Source: Microbacterium sp. YJN-G (GTDB lineage Bacteria > Actinomycetota > Actinomycetes > Actinomycetales > Microbacteriaceae). From it: a stretch of DNA of 64,000 nucleotides. Below are positions 55,506 through 64,000 of the stretch, piece after piece. A program made the position numbers and the translations under genes. Numbering within the stretch: position 1 is the first letter of the stretch; each line of letters begins with the position of its first letter. Below the pieces are notes generated by a model. It saw only the letters and a list, made by a program, of their open reading frames with translations. It was not told the origin of the DNA and did not search any database. The stretch is from the NCBI RefSeq assembly GCF_015040615.1, contig NZ_CP060402.1, positions 1,364,001 through 1,428,000 on the forward strand, in the 5' to 3' direction.

Positions 55506-57014
55506 ATGGCTACCGTGCACCCACTCACCACCACCGCGACCGGATCCGACGTCCGTGTGCGCTTCTGCCCCTCGCCGACCGGCCTGCCGCACGTCGGCAT
55601 GGTGCGCACGGCGCTGTACAACTGGGCGTACGCCCGTCACAACGGCGGCAAGCTGATCTTCCGCATCGAGGACACGGATGCTGCGCGCGACAGCGAGGAG
55701 AGCTTCCTGCAGCTCGTCGATGCGCTGACCTGGATGAACATCGACTGGGACGAGGGTGTCGAGGTCGGCGGCCCGCACGCCCCGTACCGCCAGTCCGAGC
55801 GGCACGACATCTACCGCGAGGTGATCGAGAAGCTCAAGGCCACCGGTGCCGTCTACGAGAGCTACTCGACCGCCGAGGAGATCGACGCGCGCAACGAGGC
55901 CAACGGCCGCGCCAAGCAGCTCGGCTACGACAACTTCGACCGTGACCTCACCGACGAGCAGAAGAACGCGTTCCGCGCCGAGGGCCGCCAGCCGGCGCTG
56001 CGGCTGCGCGTGCCCGATGAGGACCTCACCTACGTCGACCTGATCCGCGGCGAGGTCACCTTCCCGGCCGGCTCCTTCCCCGATTTCGTCGTGGTGCGCC
56101 CCAACGGCGTGCCGCTGTACACGTTCGTCAACCCGGTCGACGACGCCCTGATGGGCATCACCCACGTGCTGCGCGGCGAGGATCTGATGCCCTCGACCGC
56201 CCGCCAGCTCGCCCTGTACGACGCGCTGATCCAGGCCGGTGTCACGACGTTCGTGCCGCGCTTCGCACACATGCCGCTGGTGCTGGGTGAGACCGGCAAC
56301 AAGAAGCTCTCCAAGCGCGACCCGCAGGCCGACCTGTTCCTGCACCGCGAGCGCGGCTTCATCCACGAGGGACTGCTGAACTACCTGGCGCTGCTGGGCT
56401 GGTCGATCGGTCCCGACCGCGACATCTTCTCGCTCGAGGAGTTCATCGCCGCGTTCGACATCGTCGACGTGAACCCGAACCCGGCCCGCTTCGACCAGAA
56501 GAAGGCCGAGTCGATCAACGGCGACCACATCCGGATGCTGGGTGAGCGAGACTTCGCCGAGCGGATGCTGCCGTACCTGGCCGCCGCGAACGTGTTCGGC
56601 GGTGAGCCGACGCACGAGCAGATCGTGCTGGCCTTCCGGGCCGCGCCGCTCGTGCAGGAGCGGATGCAGCTGCTGGGCGAGGCGCCCGGCATGCTCGGCT
56701 TCCTGTTCACCGACGAGGTCGTCTACGAGGACGACGCGCTCAAGGGCCTTCCGGCGAACGCCGCCGAGGTACTCGCCGCGTGCGTGACCGCACTCGAGCC
56801 GGTGGAGGACTTCACTCCGGATGCCGTTCAGGCAGCGCTCTCGGCGAAGCTGGTGGACGAGGTCGGCCTCAAGCCGCGCGTCGCCTACGGTCCGCCGCGC
56901 GTCGCCCTCACCGGGCGTCGCGTGTCGCCGCCGCTGTTCGAGTCCATGGAGCTGCTCGGCAAGGACGAGACGCTGCGTCGCCTGCGGGCGCTGGGGGAGC
57001 ACCTCGGTCGCTGA
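55506..57014 (+). CDS. gltX: Glutamyl-tRNA synthetase
   Basis: 502 residues, class I synthetase. HIGH region '[22 protein letters not shown]' and KMSKS region '[15 protein letters not shown]'. '[15 protein letters not shown]' is the conserved tRNA-Glu/ATP segment. It charges tRNA-Glu, and tRNA-Gln by misacylation if the cell uses GatCAB; a tRNA-Gln gene lies 2 kb downstream. Confidence 0.97.
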   Translation: MATVHPLTTTATGSDVRVRFCPSPTGLPHVGMVRTALYNWAYARHNGGKLIFRIEDTDAARDSEESFLQLVDALTWMNIDWDEGVEVGGPHAPYRQSERHDIYREVIEKLKATGAVYESYSTAEEIDARNEANGRAKQLGYDNFDRDLTDEQKNAFRAEGRQPALRLRVPDEDLTYVDLIRGEVTFPAGSFPDFVVVRPNGVPLYTFVNPVDDALMGITHVLRGEDLMPSTARQLALYDALIQAGVTTFVPRFAHMPLVLGETGNKKLSKRDPQADLFLHRERGFIHEGLLNYLALLGWSIGPDRDIFSLEEFIAAFDIVDVNPNPARFDQKKAESINGDHIRMLGERDFAERMLPYLAAANVFGGEPTHEQIVLAFRAAPLVQERMQLLGEAPGMLGFLFTDEVVYEDDALKGLPANAAEVLAACVTALEPVEDFTPDAVQAALSAKLVDEVGLKPRVAYGPPRVALTGRRVSPPLFESMELLGKDETLRRLRALGEHLGR

Positions 57015-57041
57015 CCGGGCACACGGGACGGGATCGCCGCC

Positions 57042-58358
57042 ATGAGAGCTCGGACGGATGCCGGGATGCCGGCGGCCGAGACCGATGTCATCCTCGGTGA
57101 TCTCGGCGTGCTGCTGCTGGAGTGCGGCACCTCGGTCACCGACGTGCGCGGTTCGCTCGAACAGGTGAGCCGGCGCGCGGCGCCGGACGCGTCGCTGGAG
57201 TTCGCGATCCTGCCCGAGCTCGTGATGGTGAGCCGGCCCGGTGCGGCGTCGGCGACGACCACCGTGATCGGCAAGGGGGAGGCGCTGACCTTCCGCCAGT
57301 CCGCGAAGGCCAGCCGGCTCGTGCACGACCTCGAGTCGGGCGCGGCGTCGCTGGCCGAGGCACCCGGCCGGATGGCCCGAATCCGTGCGACACCGCGGCA
57401 TCTGCCGGGTCTGCAGAACGTGCTGGGTTGCGGGCTGCTGTCGCTGTCGCTGGCGGCGCTGTTCCGCTGCCCGTGGTGGGCAGTCGTGCTCGCGCTGCTC
57501 GTGGGACTGGTCGTAGGAGCCCTGACCATGCTCATGATGCGGGTGCGGGCGGCGGCGGCAGTGGCACCGTTCGTCTCGGCATTCGTTTCGACGATCCTGG
57601 TCGGCACGATCGCGGGGATGCTGGACCTCGGACCCGTGCCGCTGTTCGCGGTGTGTGCGCCGATCGCGATCCTCGTCCCGGGTGCGCTGATCACGAACGC
57701 GCTGCTCGAACTGACCTCGACCGACATCGTCACAGGCGCGTCCCGGCTGATGTACGGGCTGATCATGCTGGCGTTCATGGCGGCGGGCGTGTACTCGGGG
57801 GCCGCGCTGACGGGACTGCGCATCGATTCGGCATCCGCAGCCCTGGTCGGTGAAGCCGTGCAGCTGACCGGAGACGACGGCGGGGGAGGGTGGGATGCCC
57901 TGCCGTCCCTGTGGGCGACCTGGCCGGCCGTGATCGTGCTGGCGATCGGCATCGGGCTCGCGTTCGGCTCAGGATTCCGGCTGACCGTCGTCTGCGTGGT
58001 CGTGATGACCGGCACCTACGCGGTGCTCGCACTGGTGAGCACGCAGGTGGGCAGTGTGGTGGCCGTCGGTGTCGCGGCCGCCGTGCTGTTCGTCGCCGCG
58101 CGCGTGCTGGAACGGGTGACGCTGGCGATCCCGGCGACGGTGTCGTTCCAGCCGGCGTTCCTGCTGCTCGTGCCGGGCACGATCGGCCTGGTCGCGCTGG
58201 CGAGCTTCGACGCCCAGGCCCTGGTGTCGGCGCCGATGATGTTCCTCAGCCTGTGCATCGGTACGAAGGTCGGCGCGCTGCTGGCCGATCTCGCGCGCAT
58301 CACCCGGTCGACGGTGTTCCGGCGGTGGGTCGAACCCGCGCGCATGGGTGAGCTGTGA
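57042..58358 (+). CDS. Threonine/serine exporter family (ThrE-like)
   Basis: 438 residues. An N-terminal cytoplasmic domain (about residues 15-125: 'LGVLLLECGTSVTDVRGSLEQV', 'EFAILPELVMVS') is followed by about ten hydrophobic segments. This is the ThrP/ThrE_2 order of the Corynebacterium ThrE exporter. The 'PTRHLPG'-like link 'ATPRHLPGLQNVLG' precedes the first helix. It probably exports threonine and serine or similar small solutes. Confidence 0.83.
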   Translation: MRARTDAGMPAAETDVILGDLGVLLLECGTSVTDVRGSLEQVSRRAAPDASLEFAILPELVMVSRPGAASATTTVIGKGEALTFRQSAKASRLVHDLESGAASLAEAPGRMARIRATPRHLPGLQNVLGCGLLSLSLAALFRCPWWAVVLALLVGLVVGALTMLMMRVRAAAAVAPFVSAFVSTILVGTIAGMLDLGPVPLFAVCAPIAILVPGALITNALLELTSTDIVTGASRLMYGLIMLAFMAAGVYSGAALTGLRIDSASAALVGEAVQLTGDDGGGGWDALPSLWATWPAVIVLAIGIGLAFGSGFRLTVVCVVVMTGTYAVLALVSTQVGSVVAVGVAAAVLFVAARVLERVTLAIPATVSFQPAFLLLVPGTIGLVALASFDAQALVSAPMMFLSLCIGTKVGALLADLARITRSTVFRRWVEPARMGEL

Positions 58359-58482
58359 CGGTGGCACGCCGGTAGCCGAACCCTGCTCGCGCCCGCAAGC
58401 CCGTTCGCATCCGCGGGCCGGTTCCGTAACGTGGCACGCGACCGGAGGCACGGATTGGACGCCACGGGATCGGAGGAGACTC

Positions 58483-58980
58483 ATGGACGACGGTGAAGTG
58501 CGCTCGGTGCCCGCGCTCGAGCTGGGCCGCTACCTCGGCCTGTGGTACGAGATCGGCCGGCTGCCGCTGCGGCATGAGGATGAGGACGCCCGCGACATCA
58601 CGGCGGAGTACACGCTGGACGACGACGGCACGGTGCGGGTCGACAACCGCTGCCTCGACGACGACGGCGAGCCCACGCAGGCTGTCGGTCAGGGCGTGCC
58701 GGACCAGGAACACCCTGGGCGGCTAAAGGTGACGTTCCTGCCCGAGGCGCTGCGATGGATCCCGTTCACGCACGCCGACTACTGGGTGCTGCGTGTGGAC
58801 GAGGACTATCAGCACGCGCTCGTCGGTACGCCTGACCGCAAGCACCTCTGGTTCCTCGCGCGCGAGGCGAAGGTGACGGATGCCGTGGAGAAAGACTTCC
58901 TCGCCACGGCTCATGAGCAGGGCTTCGACCTCGATGACTGGGTCCGCCCGGAGCAGTCCGGCCGTGTCGTGCAGGTCTGA
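58483..58980 (+). CDS. Lipocalin family (Blc-like) protein
   Basis: 165 residues. Lipocalin signature 'LGRYLGLWYEIGRLP' with the G-x-W motif near residue 20, then 'DITAEYTLDDDGTVRVDNRC', 'GRLKVTFLPE' and 'YWVLRVDEDYQHALVGTPDRKHLWFLAR'. All match bacterial lipocalins (Blc). Blc proteins are usually lipoproteins, but no signal peptide is seen here, so this one appears cytoplasmic. GGAGGAG precedes the ATG. Confidence 0.85.
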   Translation: MDDGEVRSVPALELGRYLGLWYEIGRLPLRHEDEDARDITAEYTLDDDGTVRVDNRCLDDDGEPTQAVGQGVPDQEHPGRLKVTFLPEALRWIPFTHADYWVLRVDEDYQHALVGTPDRKHLWFLAREAKVTDAVEKDFLATAHEQGFDLDDWVRPEQSGRVVQV

Positions 58981-59071
58981 GCACGCCACGCCCGGGGCGA
59001 CCGTGTCGATTCGCCATCTGTGCTCGGCTCGGGTAAGCTTGAACCTCGGTGCGGGGTTCCGATTCCGCCCT

Positions 59072-59143
59072 TGGGGTATGGTGTAATTGGCAACACGGCT
59101 GATTCTGGTTCAGTTGTTCTTGGTTCGAGTCCAGGTACCCCAG
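59072..59143 (+). tRNA. tRNA-Gln (anticodon CTG)
   Basis: 72 nt. Acceptor arms TGGGGTA and TACCCCA with discriminator G; CCA is not encoded. D arm GGTGTAATTGGCAACAC, anticodon loop TTCTGGT with anticodon CTG, T arm with GGTTCGAGTCC. TAAGCT at 59034-59039 may be the -10. Confidence 0.93.
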
Positions 59144-59154
59144 CAAGACGAAGA

Positions 59155-59176
59155 CCCCCGCCTGAGCGGGGGTTTT
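59155..59176 (+). terminator. Terminator after tRNA-Gln
   Basis: CCCCCGC (59155-59161), loop CTGA, GCGGGGG (59166-59172), then TTTTG. Confidence 0.9.
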
Positions 59177-59232
59177 GTCGTCTCGTCAGACGTTCTGCTC
59201 CGCCTTGCGAGCGATCGGTCCGACCGTGAAAC

Positions 59233-59976
59233 TCAGGAATCCGGCAACGCCAGCCACGCTCCGAGCCTCTGGGCGAACCACTCCGGTCGCTGCAGCGGGA
59301 TGCCGTGACCGCATCCCTCCACGATCTGCAGCTCGCTGCTGGGCAGCGCGCGGTGCAGCACACGCGCCGACGCCTGCATGAAGCCTCGCTCCCGGCTTCC
59401 CGCGAGCACGAGCGCGCGGCCGGGGAACTCACTCCAGGCCGGCGGCACCGTGAATCGGATGTTCTCGCCGACGCTCGCGACCAGCGTGCTGGTCGACACG
59501 AGCGCCGAGGTGCGCACGTAGTCGTCCATCAGCGTCGGCGGGACGAACAGCTCGCGGGCCTGCAGCCGCGCGAATGACGGGATGCGGGCCAGCGGGGCCG
59601 CCGCGCGCAGCATCCCCAGCAACGGTCCTGCCGCGCGGGTCGGGATCGCCTGCGCGCTGACCACCACGACCCGATCGACGAGATCGGGCCGCTGCGCGGC
59701 CAGCAACACGGCGAGCTGCGCGCCGAGCGAGAACCCGACCACGGCGAGTGGCTCACCTGCGCGGCGCTCAACCATCTCCGCGAGCGCCTGAACTGTCTCG
59801 GCGTGCGACGCGTACGGCATCCCGGCACTGCGGTCGTGGCCGGGCAGATCCGGCAGGATGCCGTGGATGCCGGGCAGCAGATCCGTCGTCGGACGCCACA
59901 TCCAGCCGCCCACACCGCCTCCGTGCAGGAAGAGGACGGGACGCCCGTCCGGGGTTCCGGATTCCCCCACGTGCAT
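59233..59976 (-). CDS. Alpha/beta hydrolase
   Basis: 247 residues. 'VLFLHGGGVGGWMW' (oxyanion loop), nucleophile elbow 'VVGFSLGAQLAVL' (G-F-S-L-G) and C-terminal His in 'VEGCGHGIPLQ'. An esterase, lactonase or similar enzyme; the substrate is not readable. The gene ends about 57 bp after the tRNA-Gln terminator on the other strand. Confidence 0.82.
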   Translation of the reverse strand: MHVGESGTPDGRPVLFLHGGGVGGWMWRPTTDLLPGIHGILPDLPGHDRSAGMPYASHAETVQALAEMVERRAGEPLAVVGFSLGAQLAVLLAAQRPDLVDRVVVVSAQAIPTRAAGPLLGMLRAAAPLARIPSFARLQARELFVPPTLMDDYVRTSALVSTSTLVASVGENIRFTVPPAWSEFPGRALVLAGSRERGFMQASARVLHRALPSSELQIVEGCGHGIPLQRPEWFAQRLGAWLALPDS

Positions 59977-60073
59977 GAGTCCGCCTCGCGTTCCATCGAC
60001 CTATCTGCCGGCCGCGAGGATCGTTCTCCGGCCCGTCACCAGTCAATCAGAGCGGGCGCGCAGGCCGGCGCCG

Positions 60074-60457
60074 TCAGCCGGGAACCCGCATCCACACGAT
60101 CGAGACGCAGACGGCCATGCCGGCCAGCGCCACCACGGCCATGGCCAGCATGCAGCCGGCCAGCCAGCGCCGCCGCGCCAGGTGCGCGTGAACCGTGAAG
60201 CGCACGACGAACATCGCCGCGAGCAGTGCGATCAGCAGCACACCGGTGACGAGCGCCACGGCGGCGGCGGCGCCGCCGGACGCCACGATGCCGATCAGCG
60301 GGATCAGGCACAGCGCGACGAAGATGCCGGAGCAGACCAGCCAGATCACCCCGGAGGAGGTCCGCAGGGCCGGCTGGTTCGTGACCATCGTCGGGTCCGA
60401 TGGTGATCCGGGAATCCGGTCCTCCGGGATGCGGTGCGACATCGCGGGTTTTCTCAT
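60074..60457 (-). CDS. Small membrane protein of unknown function
   Basis: 127 residues from the ATG at 60457; an ATG at 60442 is also possible. A polar N-terminus (about 35 residues) is followed by three hydrophobic segments (about 37-57, 61-82 and 98-122). No family recognised. The longer open frame on this strand passes through the gene at 60659 and is not used. Confidence 0.5.
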   Translation of the reverse strand: MRKPAMSHRIPEDRIPGSPSDPTMVTNQPALRTSSGVIWLVCSGIFVALCLIPLIGIVASGGAAAAVALVTGVLLIALLAAMFVVRFTVHAHLARRRWLAGCMLAMAVVALAGMAVCVSIVWMRVPG

Positions 60458-60658
60458 GCCGTCAGCATCCCGCCGCCGGGCCCGACAGACCACGGGCTGG
60501 ACTCCGCGCCCCGCTCGCGCTATGGAGAGACAGGCCGTCCGGTACCACTCGACCCGCCGGTCGGCCAGACCCTTCCGCATGGACGTGCCCCGCAGCATCG
60601 TCGACCGGGTGAGAAAGCCCCGGCGCGCGCCGGGGCCCCACGGAGAGGAGCAGGAGAG

Positions 60659-61012
60659 ATGACCGTTCAGCTGAACAAGGATGCGCTGTCGCACGCCCGC
60701 GGCCTGCTGCGCGACGGTGAGGTGGTGCGTGACGAACGCGACGACTGGAGTGAGCACGCGCCGAGCACCGACGACGAGAACGCGTTCATCGAGGAGCACG
60801 GGATGGCGGAGTTCGCGCGCTGGCATCTCGGCGAGGACACCGATGAGAACACCGATACGAAGGGGCGGTACCGCTTCCCGTACGGCGACTTCCACCGTCT
60901 GCACCGGTGCGCGGTGATCTCGGCCGAGAGCCGGGCCGGCCAGTATCACCACGAGTCGATCGAGAGCGCGCTGAAAGAGCTTCTCGAGGGCATCGACGAG
61001 AAGGGCGACTGA
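60659..61012 (+). CDS. Small conserved-looking protein of unknown function
   Basis: 117 residues, polar, no membrane segment. AGGAG precedes the ATG. Sequence features are an N-terminal helix (LNKDALSHARGLLRDGEVV), a central 'MAEFARWHLGEDTD', and 'RYRFPYGDFHRLHRCAVISAESRAGQYHHESIESA', rich in His, Arg and Tyr. The length, good ribosome site and normal codon use support a real gene. I cannot give a function. Confidence 0.65.
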   Translation: MTVQLNKDALSHARGLLRDGEVVRDERDDWSEHAPSTDDENAFIEEHGMAEFARWHLGEDTDENTDTKGRYRFPYGDFHRLHRCAVISAESRAGQYHHESIESALKELLEGIDEKGD

Positions 61013-61092
61013 TCGCCGCACGTCCACCCTCGAGGCGGGGACGCTGGGTACGCTGACTTGCAGCAGTCCACCGGACGACGAGGAGCGCGCGC

Positions 61093-62088
61093 ATGACCAA
61101 TCTGGAGAAGAACCCGACGGAGAGCGTGCTCGAGCCGGGGCAGCCGTGCATCGACGTCGAGGTGCTCACTCCGCGCGAGGTGCCCCTCGGCGGATTGCGG
61201 GCGATGACCGTGTACCGGACGCTTCCGCAGAAGCGGCGATCCCTCGTGGGCGCCTGGTGCTTCCTCGACCACTACGGCCCCGACGACGTCGCGCAGACCG
61301 GCGGGATGGAGGTGCCGCGGCATCCGCACACCGGACTCGCCACGGTGTCATGGCTGTTCACCGGGCGCATCGATCACCTCGACTCCAACGGCATCGCGGC
61401 GCCGGTGCTCCCCGGTGAGCTGAACCTCATGCTCGCCGGCAGCGGCATCACCCACCAGGAGATCAGCACGCCCGACACCACGGTGCTGCACGGCGTGCAG
61501 CTCTGGTACGCGCTGCCCGACTCCACCCGCTTCACCGACAAGCACTTCGAGCACTACGCACCCGAGCCCGTGCAGCTGCCAGGCGTCACACTGCGCGTGT
61601 TCATCGGGTCGCTCGCCGGATCCACGTCGCCGGTCGACACCCGCACCCCCGATCTGCTCGGCGCCGAGCTGATGCTCGAGCCCGGGGCGGAGGTGACCCT
61701 GGACGTGCGCACCGACTTCGAGCACGCCGTGCTCGCCGAGACCGGCTCGCTCACCGTCAACGGCACGTCCGTCGAGCACCGCGCCCTCGGATACGTGCCC
61801 ATCGGCTCCGACACGCTGCGCATCAGCGCCGGACCGGATGGGGCGCGGGCGATCCTGCTGGGTGGCGTGCCGCTCGGTGAGCAGATCGTGATGTGGTGGA
61901 ACTTCATCGGGCGCAGTCACGACGAGATCGTCGAGTACCGACGCCGCTATCAGGCCGAGCTCGGATTCGAGCCCGCCGACCCGCGCGATGAGGGCAAACC
62001 TGCCCTGTTCGGCCCGTTCGCCGAGGGGCAGCGCGCCCCGCTTCCCGCGCCGCCGCTGCCGACCGTTCGGCTGCGACCGCGCGAGTAG
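61093..62088 (+). CDS. Pirin family protein
   Basis: 331 residues. The cupin metal site is visible as 'VPRHPHTGLATVSWLFTGRIDHLDSNG' with 'GSGITHQEIS', and 'LHGVQLWYALPD' follows. The C-terminal cupin domain (about 185-290) and the tail 'PPLPTVRLRP' complete the pirin fold. Bacterial pirins include quercetin dioxygenases and proteins that bind metabolic enzymes; the role here is open. GAGGAG precedes the ATG. Confidence 0.9.
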   Translation: MTNLEKNPTESVLEPGQPCIDVEVLTPREVPLGGLRAMTVYRTLPQKRRSLVGAWCFLDHYGPDDVAQTGGMEVPRHPHTGLATVSWLFTGRIDHLDSNGIAAPVLPGELNLMLAGSGITHQEISTPDTTVLHGVQLWYALPDSTRFTDKHFEHYAPEPVQLPGVTLRVFIGSLAGSTSPVDTRTPDLLGAELMLEPGAEVTLDVRTDFEHAVLAETGSLTVNGTSVEHRALGYVPIGSDTLRISAGPDGARAILLGGVPLGEQIVMWWNFIGRSHDEIVEYRRRYQAELGFEPADPRDEGKPALFGPFAEGQRAPLPAPPLPTVRLRPRE

Positions 62089-62113
62089 CCGCGGAGGAAC
62101 CGCGTGAGGCGGC

Positions 62114-62464
62114 TCAGTCCGCCGCGGCCCGCACGGCGTCGATGTGCTCAGGCAGGGGCTGGACGATGTGCTCGTCGTACTCCGGATGCTTGGGAACCCA
62201 GGCCACGACGTAGGGGCACACCGGCACGACGCTCATGCCGGACGCGATGGTGTCCTCCACCACCGCCCGCACGAGCACCGACGCCAGGCCCTGACCGCCG
62301 TAGTCCGGTGAGACCAGCGTGTGGTACAGCACCCGATCGCCGCCGACGTCGACGAATGACTCCTCGCCGATCTCGATCGACGAGGCGCCGTCCTCGCCCC
62401 GGTCGAGCAGCACGTAGCGTGACTGCCCGGCGAGCTTCTCGACGACGAAGCGGTCGGCGGTCAT
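62114..62464 (-). CDS. GNAT-like N-acetyltransferase (short YjdJ/Gtn type)
   Basis: 116 residues. 'LYHTLVSPDYGGQGLASVLVRAVVED' is the acetyl-CoA-binding segment (variant of R/Q-x-x-G-x-G/A), and 'VVPVCPYVVAWVPKHPEYDEH' is typical of the short single-domain GNATs. The ATG at 62464 overlaps the stop of the upstream AhpD-like gene (62461-62464), so the two are coupled. Confidence 0.85.
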   Translation of the reverse strand: MTADRFVVEKLAGQSRYVLLDRGEDGASSIEIGEESFVDVGGDRVLYHTLVSPDYGGQGLASVLVRAVVEDTIASGMSVVPVCPYVVAWVPKHPEYDEHIVQPLPEHIDAVRAAAD

Positions 62465-62934
62465 GACAGCACCTTCCCGTCCGCGCCGCGCGGGCGCACC
62501 GGATGCTCGCTGAGGATCGAGATCCGGTTGAACGTGTTGATCGTGAGCGCCACCCATTCGGCTGCGGCGAAGACCGCGTCACCGAGCACGCTGCGGGCGC
62601 CGGCGAGGTCGGCCTTGGACTCCTCGCTCAGCGGCATCCGGGTCGCCGCCTCGGCGATCGCCAGGACGGCGGTCTCGCGCTCGTCGTACAGCGTCGTCTC
62701 GCGCCAGGCCGGCAGCAGGTCGAGCTTCTGCTGGGTGATGCCCGAGTTGCGTGCCTCACGCGAGTGCAGATCCAGGCAGAACGCGCACGCGTTGATCTGC
62801 GACGCCCGCACCTTGATCAGCTCGGTCTCCTGCAGCGTCAGCCCGTGAGCCTTTGCATGCTCGGCCACGACCGTGGAGTAGGCCGCGACGGACTTCCATA
62901 CCTCGGGGGCGGACTTGTCCAGATAGGGGCGCAT
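62461..62934 (-). CDS. Carboxymuconolactone decarboxylase/AhpD-like protein
   Basis: 157 residues. The redox motif is 'INACAFCLDLHSREA' with Cys-x-x-Cys and His, as in AhpD-like alkylhydroperoxidases, and the C-terminal 'WVALTINTFNRISI' is typical. GAGGAG precedes the ATG. Proteins of this type reduce peroxides or act on small carbonyl compounds. It is paired with a GNAT enzyme. Confidence 0.88.
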   Translation of the reverse strand: MRPYLDKSAPEVWKSVAAYSTVVAEHAKAHGLTLQETELIKVRASQINACAFCLDLHSREARNSGITQQKLDLLPAWRETTLYDERETAVLAIAEAATRMPLSEESKADLAGARSVLGDAVFAAAEWVALTINTFNRISILSEHPVRPRGADGKVLS

Positions 62935-63001
62935 GGTTCTCCTCATCGTCGGCGGGCACAGAGCCCGCGATCTTCCCGCATCAACCTCGTGCGCGGCATG
63001 G

Positions 63002-63499
63002 TCATTCCCTCGTCCGGCGGTGCGGCACGACACCCGCACCGTCACGCAGCTCGAACACGAGCTGGGTCTCCGTCGCCCGCACCACATCATGCACCGTGAT
63101 GTGCTCGAGCACGATGTCGCGCAGCGCGCCGGCATCAGGCACCGCGACGTGCACGAGGAAGTCGTCCGCCCCGGCGATGTGGAACACCTGCAGCACGCCG
63201 GCGGTCGCGGCGAGCGCGTCGAACAGGGCATCCACGCCGGCCTTGCTGTGGTTCGCCAGCCGCACCCGGATCATCGCTTGCACGGGGGCGCCCAGCGCTG
63301 CGGGATCGACCACGAGGCGGACGCCTGCGATCACTCCGCGGGCGCGCAGCGAACGCACCCGGAAGGCGCAGGTCGACGCCGGGATGCCGAGGGTCGCCGC
63401 CAGCTGCTTGACGGGCGCATCGGGCCGCGCGGAGAGCTCGGCCAGGATGCGGAGGTCCAGCTCGTCCACCGCCGAGGGAGTGCCCTGCGCTGCGCCCAA
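63002..63499 (-). CDS. Lrp/AsnC family regulator
   Basis: 165 residues. HTH 'LDLRILAELSARPDAPVKQLAATLGIPASTCAFRVRSL' (about residues 14-51), then the RAM ligand domain with 'VQAMIRVRLANHSKAG' and 'VLQVFHIAGADDFLVHVAVPDA'. TTG start at 63499 with GGGAGTGG upstream; a GTG at 63469 is an alternative. It is divergent from the PLP enzyme gene and probably controls it in response to an amino acid. Confidence 0.88.
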   Translation of the reverse strand: MGAAQGTPSAVDELDLRILAELSARPDAPVKQLAATLGIPASTCAFRVRSLRARGVIAGVRLVVDPAALGAPVQAMIRVRLANHSKAGVDALFDALAATAGVLQVFHIAGADDFLVHVAVPDAGALRDIVLEHITVHDVVRATETQLVFELRDGAGVVPHRRTRE

Positions 63500-63612
63500 G
63501 TTCCACTCCCTGCGATCGGCGGCGATTGCTCATCCAACAACCTACGCGACCTGCCCGCGCGATCGCGACAACCCGGGTGGAACTCCGTCGCCCGCAGGAG
63601 CATCCTGGTGCC

Positions 63613-64000
63613 ATGTCCGACCTTCCGCTGCATCCCGACACCGTGGCCGTCCACGCCGGCCGCTCCGACTTCGGCGCACTGGGCGTGCACGCCGCGCCCA
63701 TCGACCTGTCGTCGACGAACCCGCTGCCCGATATCCTGCACGGCGGTGACTCCTACGAGTCGATGGCTACGGGGGGACATCCGCTGCCGGACGGCGGGAA
63801 CGTTTACGCACGACTGTGGAACCCGACCGTGGCGCGGTTCGAAGAGGCACTGGCCGAGCTCGAGCACGCCGAGGCGTCCGTCGCGTTCGGATCCGGCATG
63901 GCGGCGATGACCGCCGCGATCCTCTCGCACACCACGGCCGTCGGAAAGCATCACATCGTGGCGGTGCGCCCGCTGTACGGCGGCACCGACCACCTGCTCG
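63613..64000 (+). CDS. Cys/Met metabolism PLP-dependent enzyme, N-terminal part
   Basis: The gene is cut by the window end after 129 codons. 'HPDTVAVHAGRSDFGALGVHAAPIDLSSTNPLP' opens the family pattern, then 'GGNVYARLWNPTVARFEEALAELEHAEASVAFGSGMAAMTAAIL', which includes the Tyr-x-Arg and the G-S-G-M-A phosphate site. It could be methionine gamma-lyase, cystathionine gamma-synthase or a lyase; the PLP lysine lies beyond the window. AGGAG about 15 nt upstream and the divergent Lrp gene fit an amino-acid-inducible lyase. Confidence 0.85.
   Translation, partial: MSDLPLHPDTVAVHAGRSDFGALGVHAAPIDLSSTNPLPDILHGGDSYESMATGGHPLPDGGNVYARLWNPTVARFEEALAELEHAEASVAFGSGMAAMTAAILSHTTAVGKHHIVAVRPLYGGTDHLL

Noticed and set aside
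63500..63612. SAM or other riboswitch before the Cys/Met enzyme gene
   Set aside because: The 113-bp gap shows no recognisable riboswitch core, and the divergent Lrp gene explains regulation better.

Overview
The window looks like chromosomal core and accessory DNA from a high-GC actinobacterium of the family Microbacteriaceae, most likely Microbacterium or a close relative. The signs are very strong third-position G/C bias, several start codons lying 6-7 nt behind a TANNNT -10 box (leaderless transcripts), two DtxR/IdeR-type iron boxes, a tmRNA with an ALAA-type tag, and the recurrent word GGATGC/GCATCC. No transposase, integrase, phage gene or CRISPR array was recognised.

Layout. 1-6.4 kb: end of a probable HflX GTPase, a SIMPL protein, tmRNA (ssrA), a TetR regulator, small envelope proteins, a histidinol-phosphatase/inositol monophosphatase family enzyme, tRNA-Lys, a LOG protein, an acidic protein and a YbaK-type deacylase. 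6.5-18.7 kb: a catabolic block made of a branched-chain-amino-acid-type ABC importer (five genes), acyl-CoA ligase, TetR, 3-hydroxybutyrate dehydrogenase and alpha/beta hydrolase. A second unit follows, with an IclR regulator, two-subunit 3-oxoacid CoA-transferase and thiolase. Together these could take a 3-hydroxy acid or its ester to acetyl-CoA. 19-26.8 kb: an iron-regulated block, with a Fe(3+)-type ABC importer behind one iron box. Behind a second box lie a divergently arranged 888-residue adenylation/carrier/membrane-acyltransferase fusion and an MFS exporter. 26.9-29.1 kb: trehalose synthesis (otsA-otsB).

29.1-34.4 kb: ilvD, ilvB, ilvN and ilvC, with a 48-bp tandem repeat between ilvN and ilvC. 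serA, leuB and ilvE follow at 47-53 kb, so much of branched-chain amino acid synthesis is clustered here. 34.5-45 kb: a glycoside-use block with two GH29 alpha-L-fucosidases, a ROK repressor, a sugar ABC importer without its ATPase, a ROK kinase, an M81 (MlrC-like) protein and CutC. An identical 11-bp palindrome lies upstream of the first fucosidase and in the ROK/ABC intergenic region. 45-47 kb: uncharacterised membrane proteins. 48.6-51 kb: a TetR/MFS efflux pair with repeated operator-like half-sites. 53-64 kb: FAH-family enzyme, MFS, gltX, ThrE-like exporter, lipocalin, tRNA-Gln, hydrolase, small unknown proteins, pirin, a GNAT/AhpD-like pair, and an Lrp regulator divergent from a PLP-dependent sulfur amino acid enzyme cut by the window end.

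Most promising leads: the iron-box A-PCP-acyltransferase fusion with its MFS partner; the shared palindrome that ties the fucosidase locus together with its unexplained M81 and CutC members; and an abrupt codon-usage change in the last ~290 bp of ilvD.
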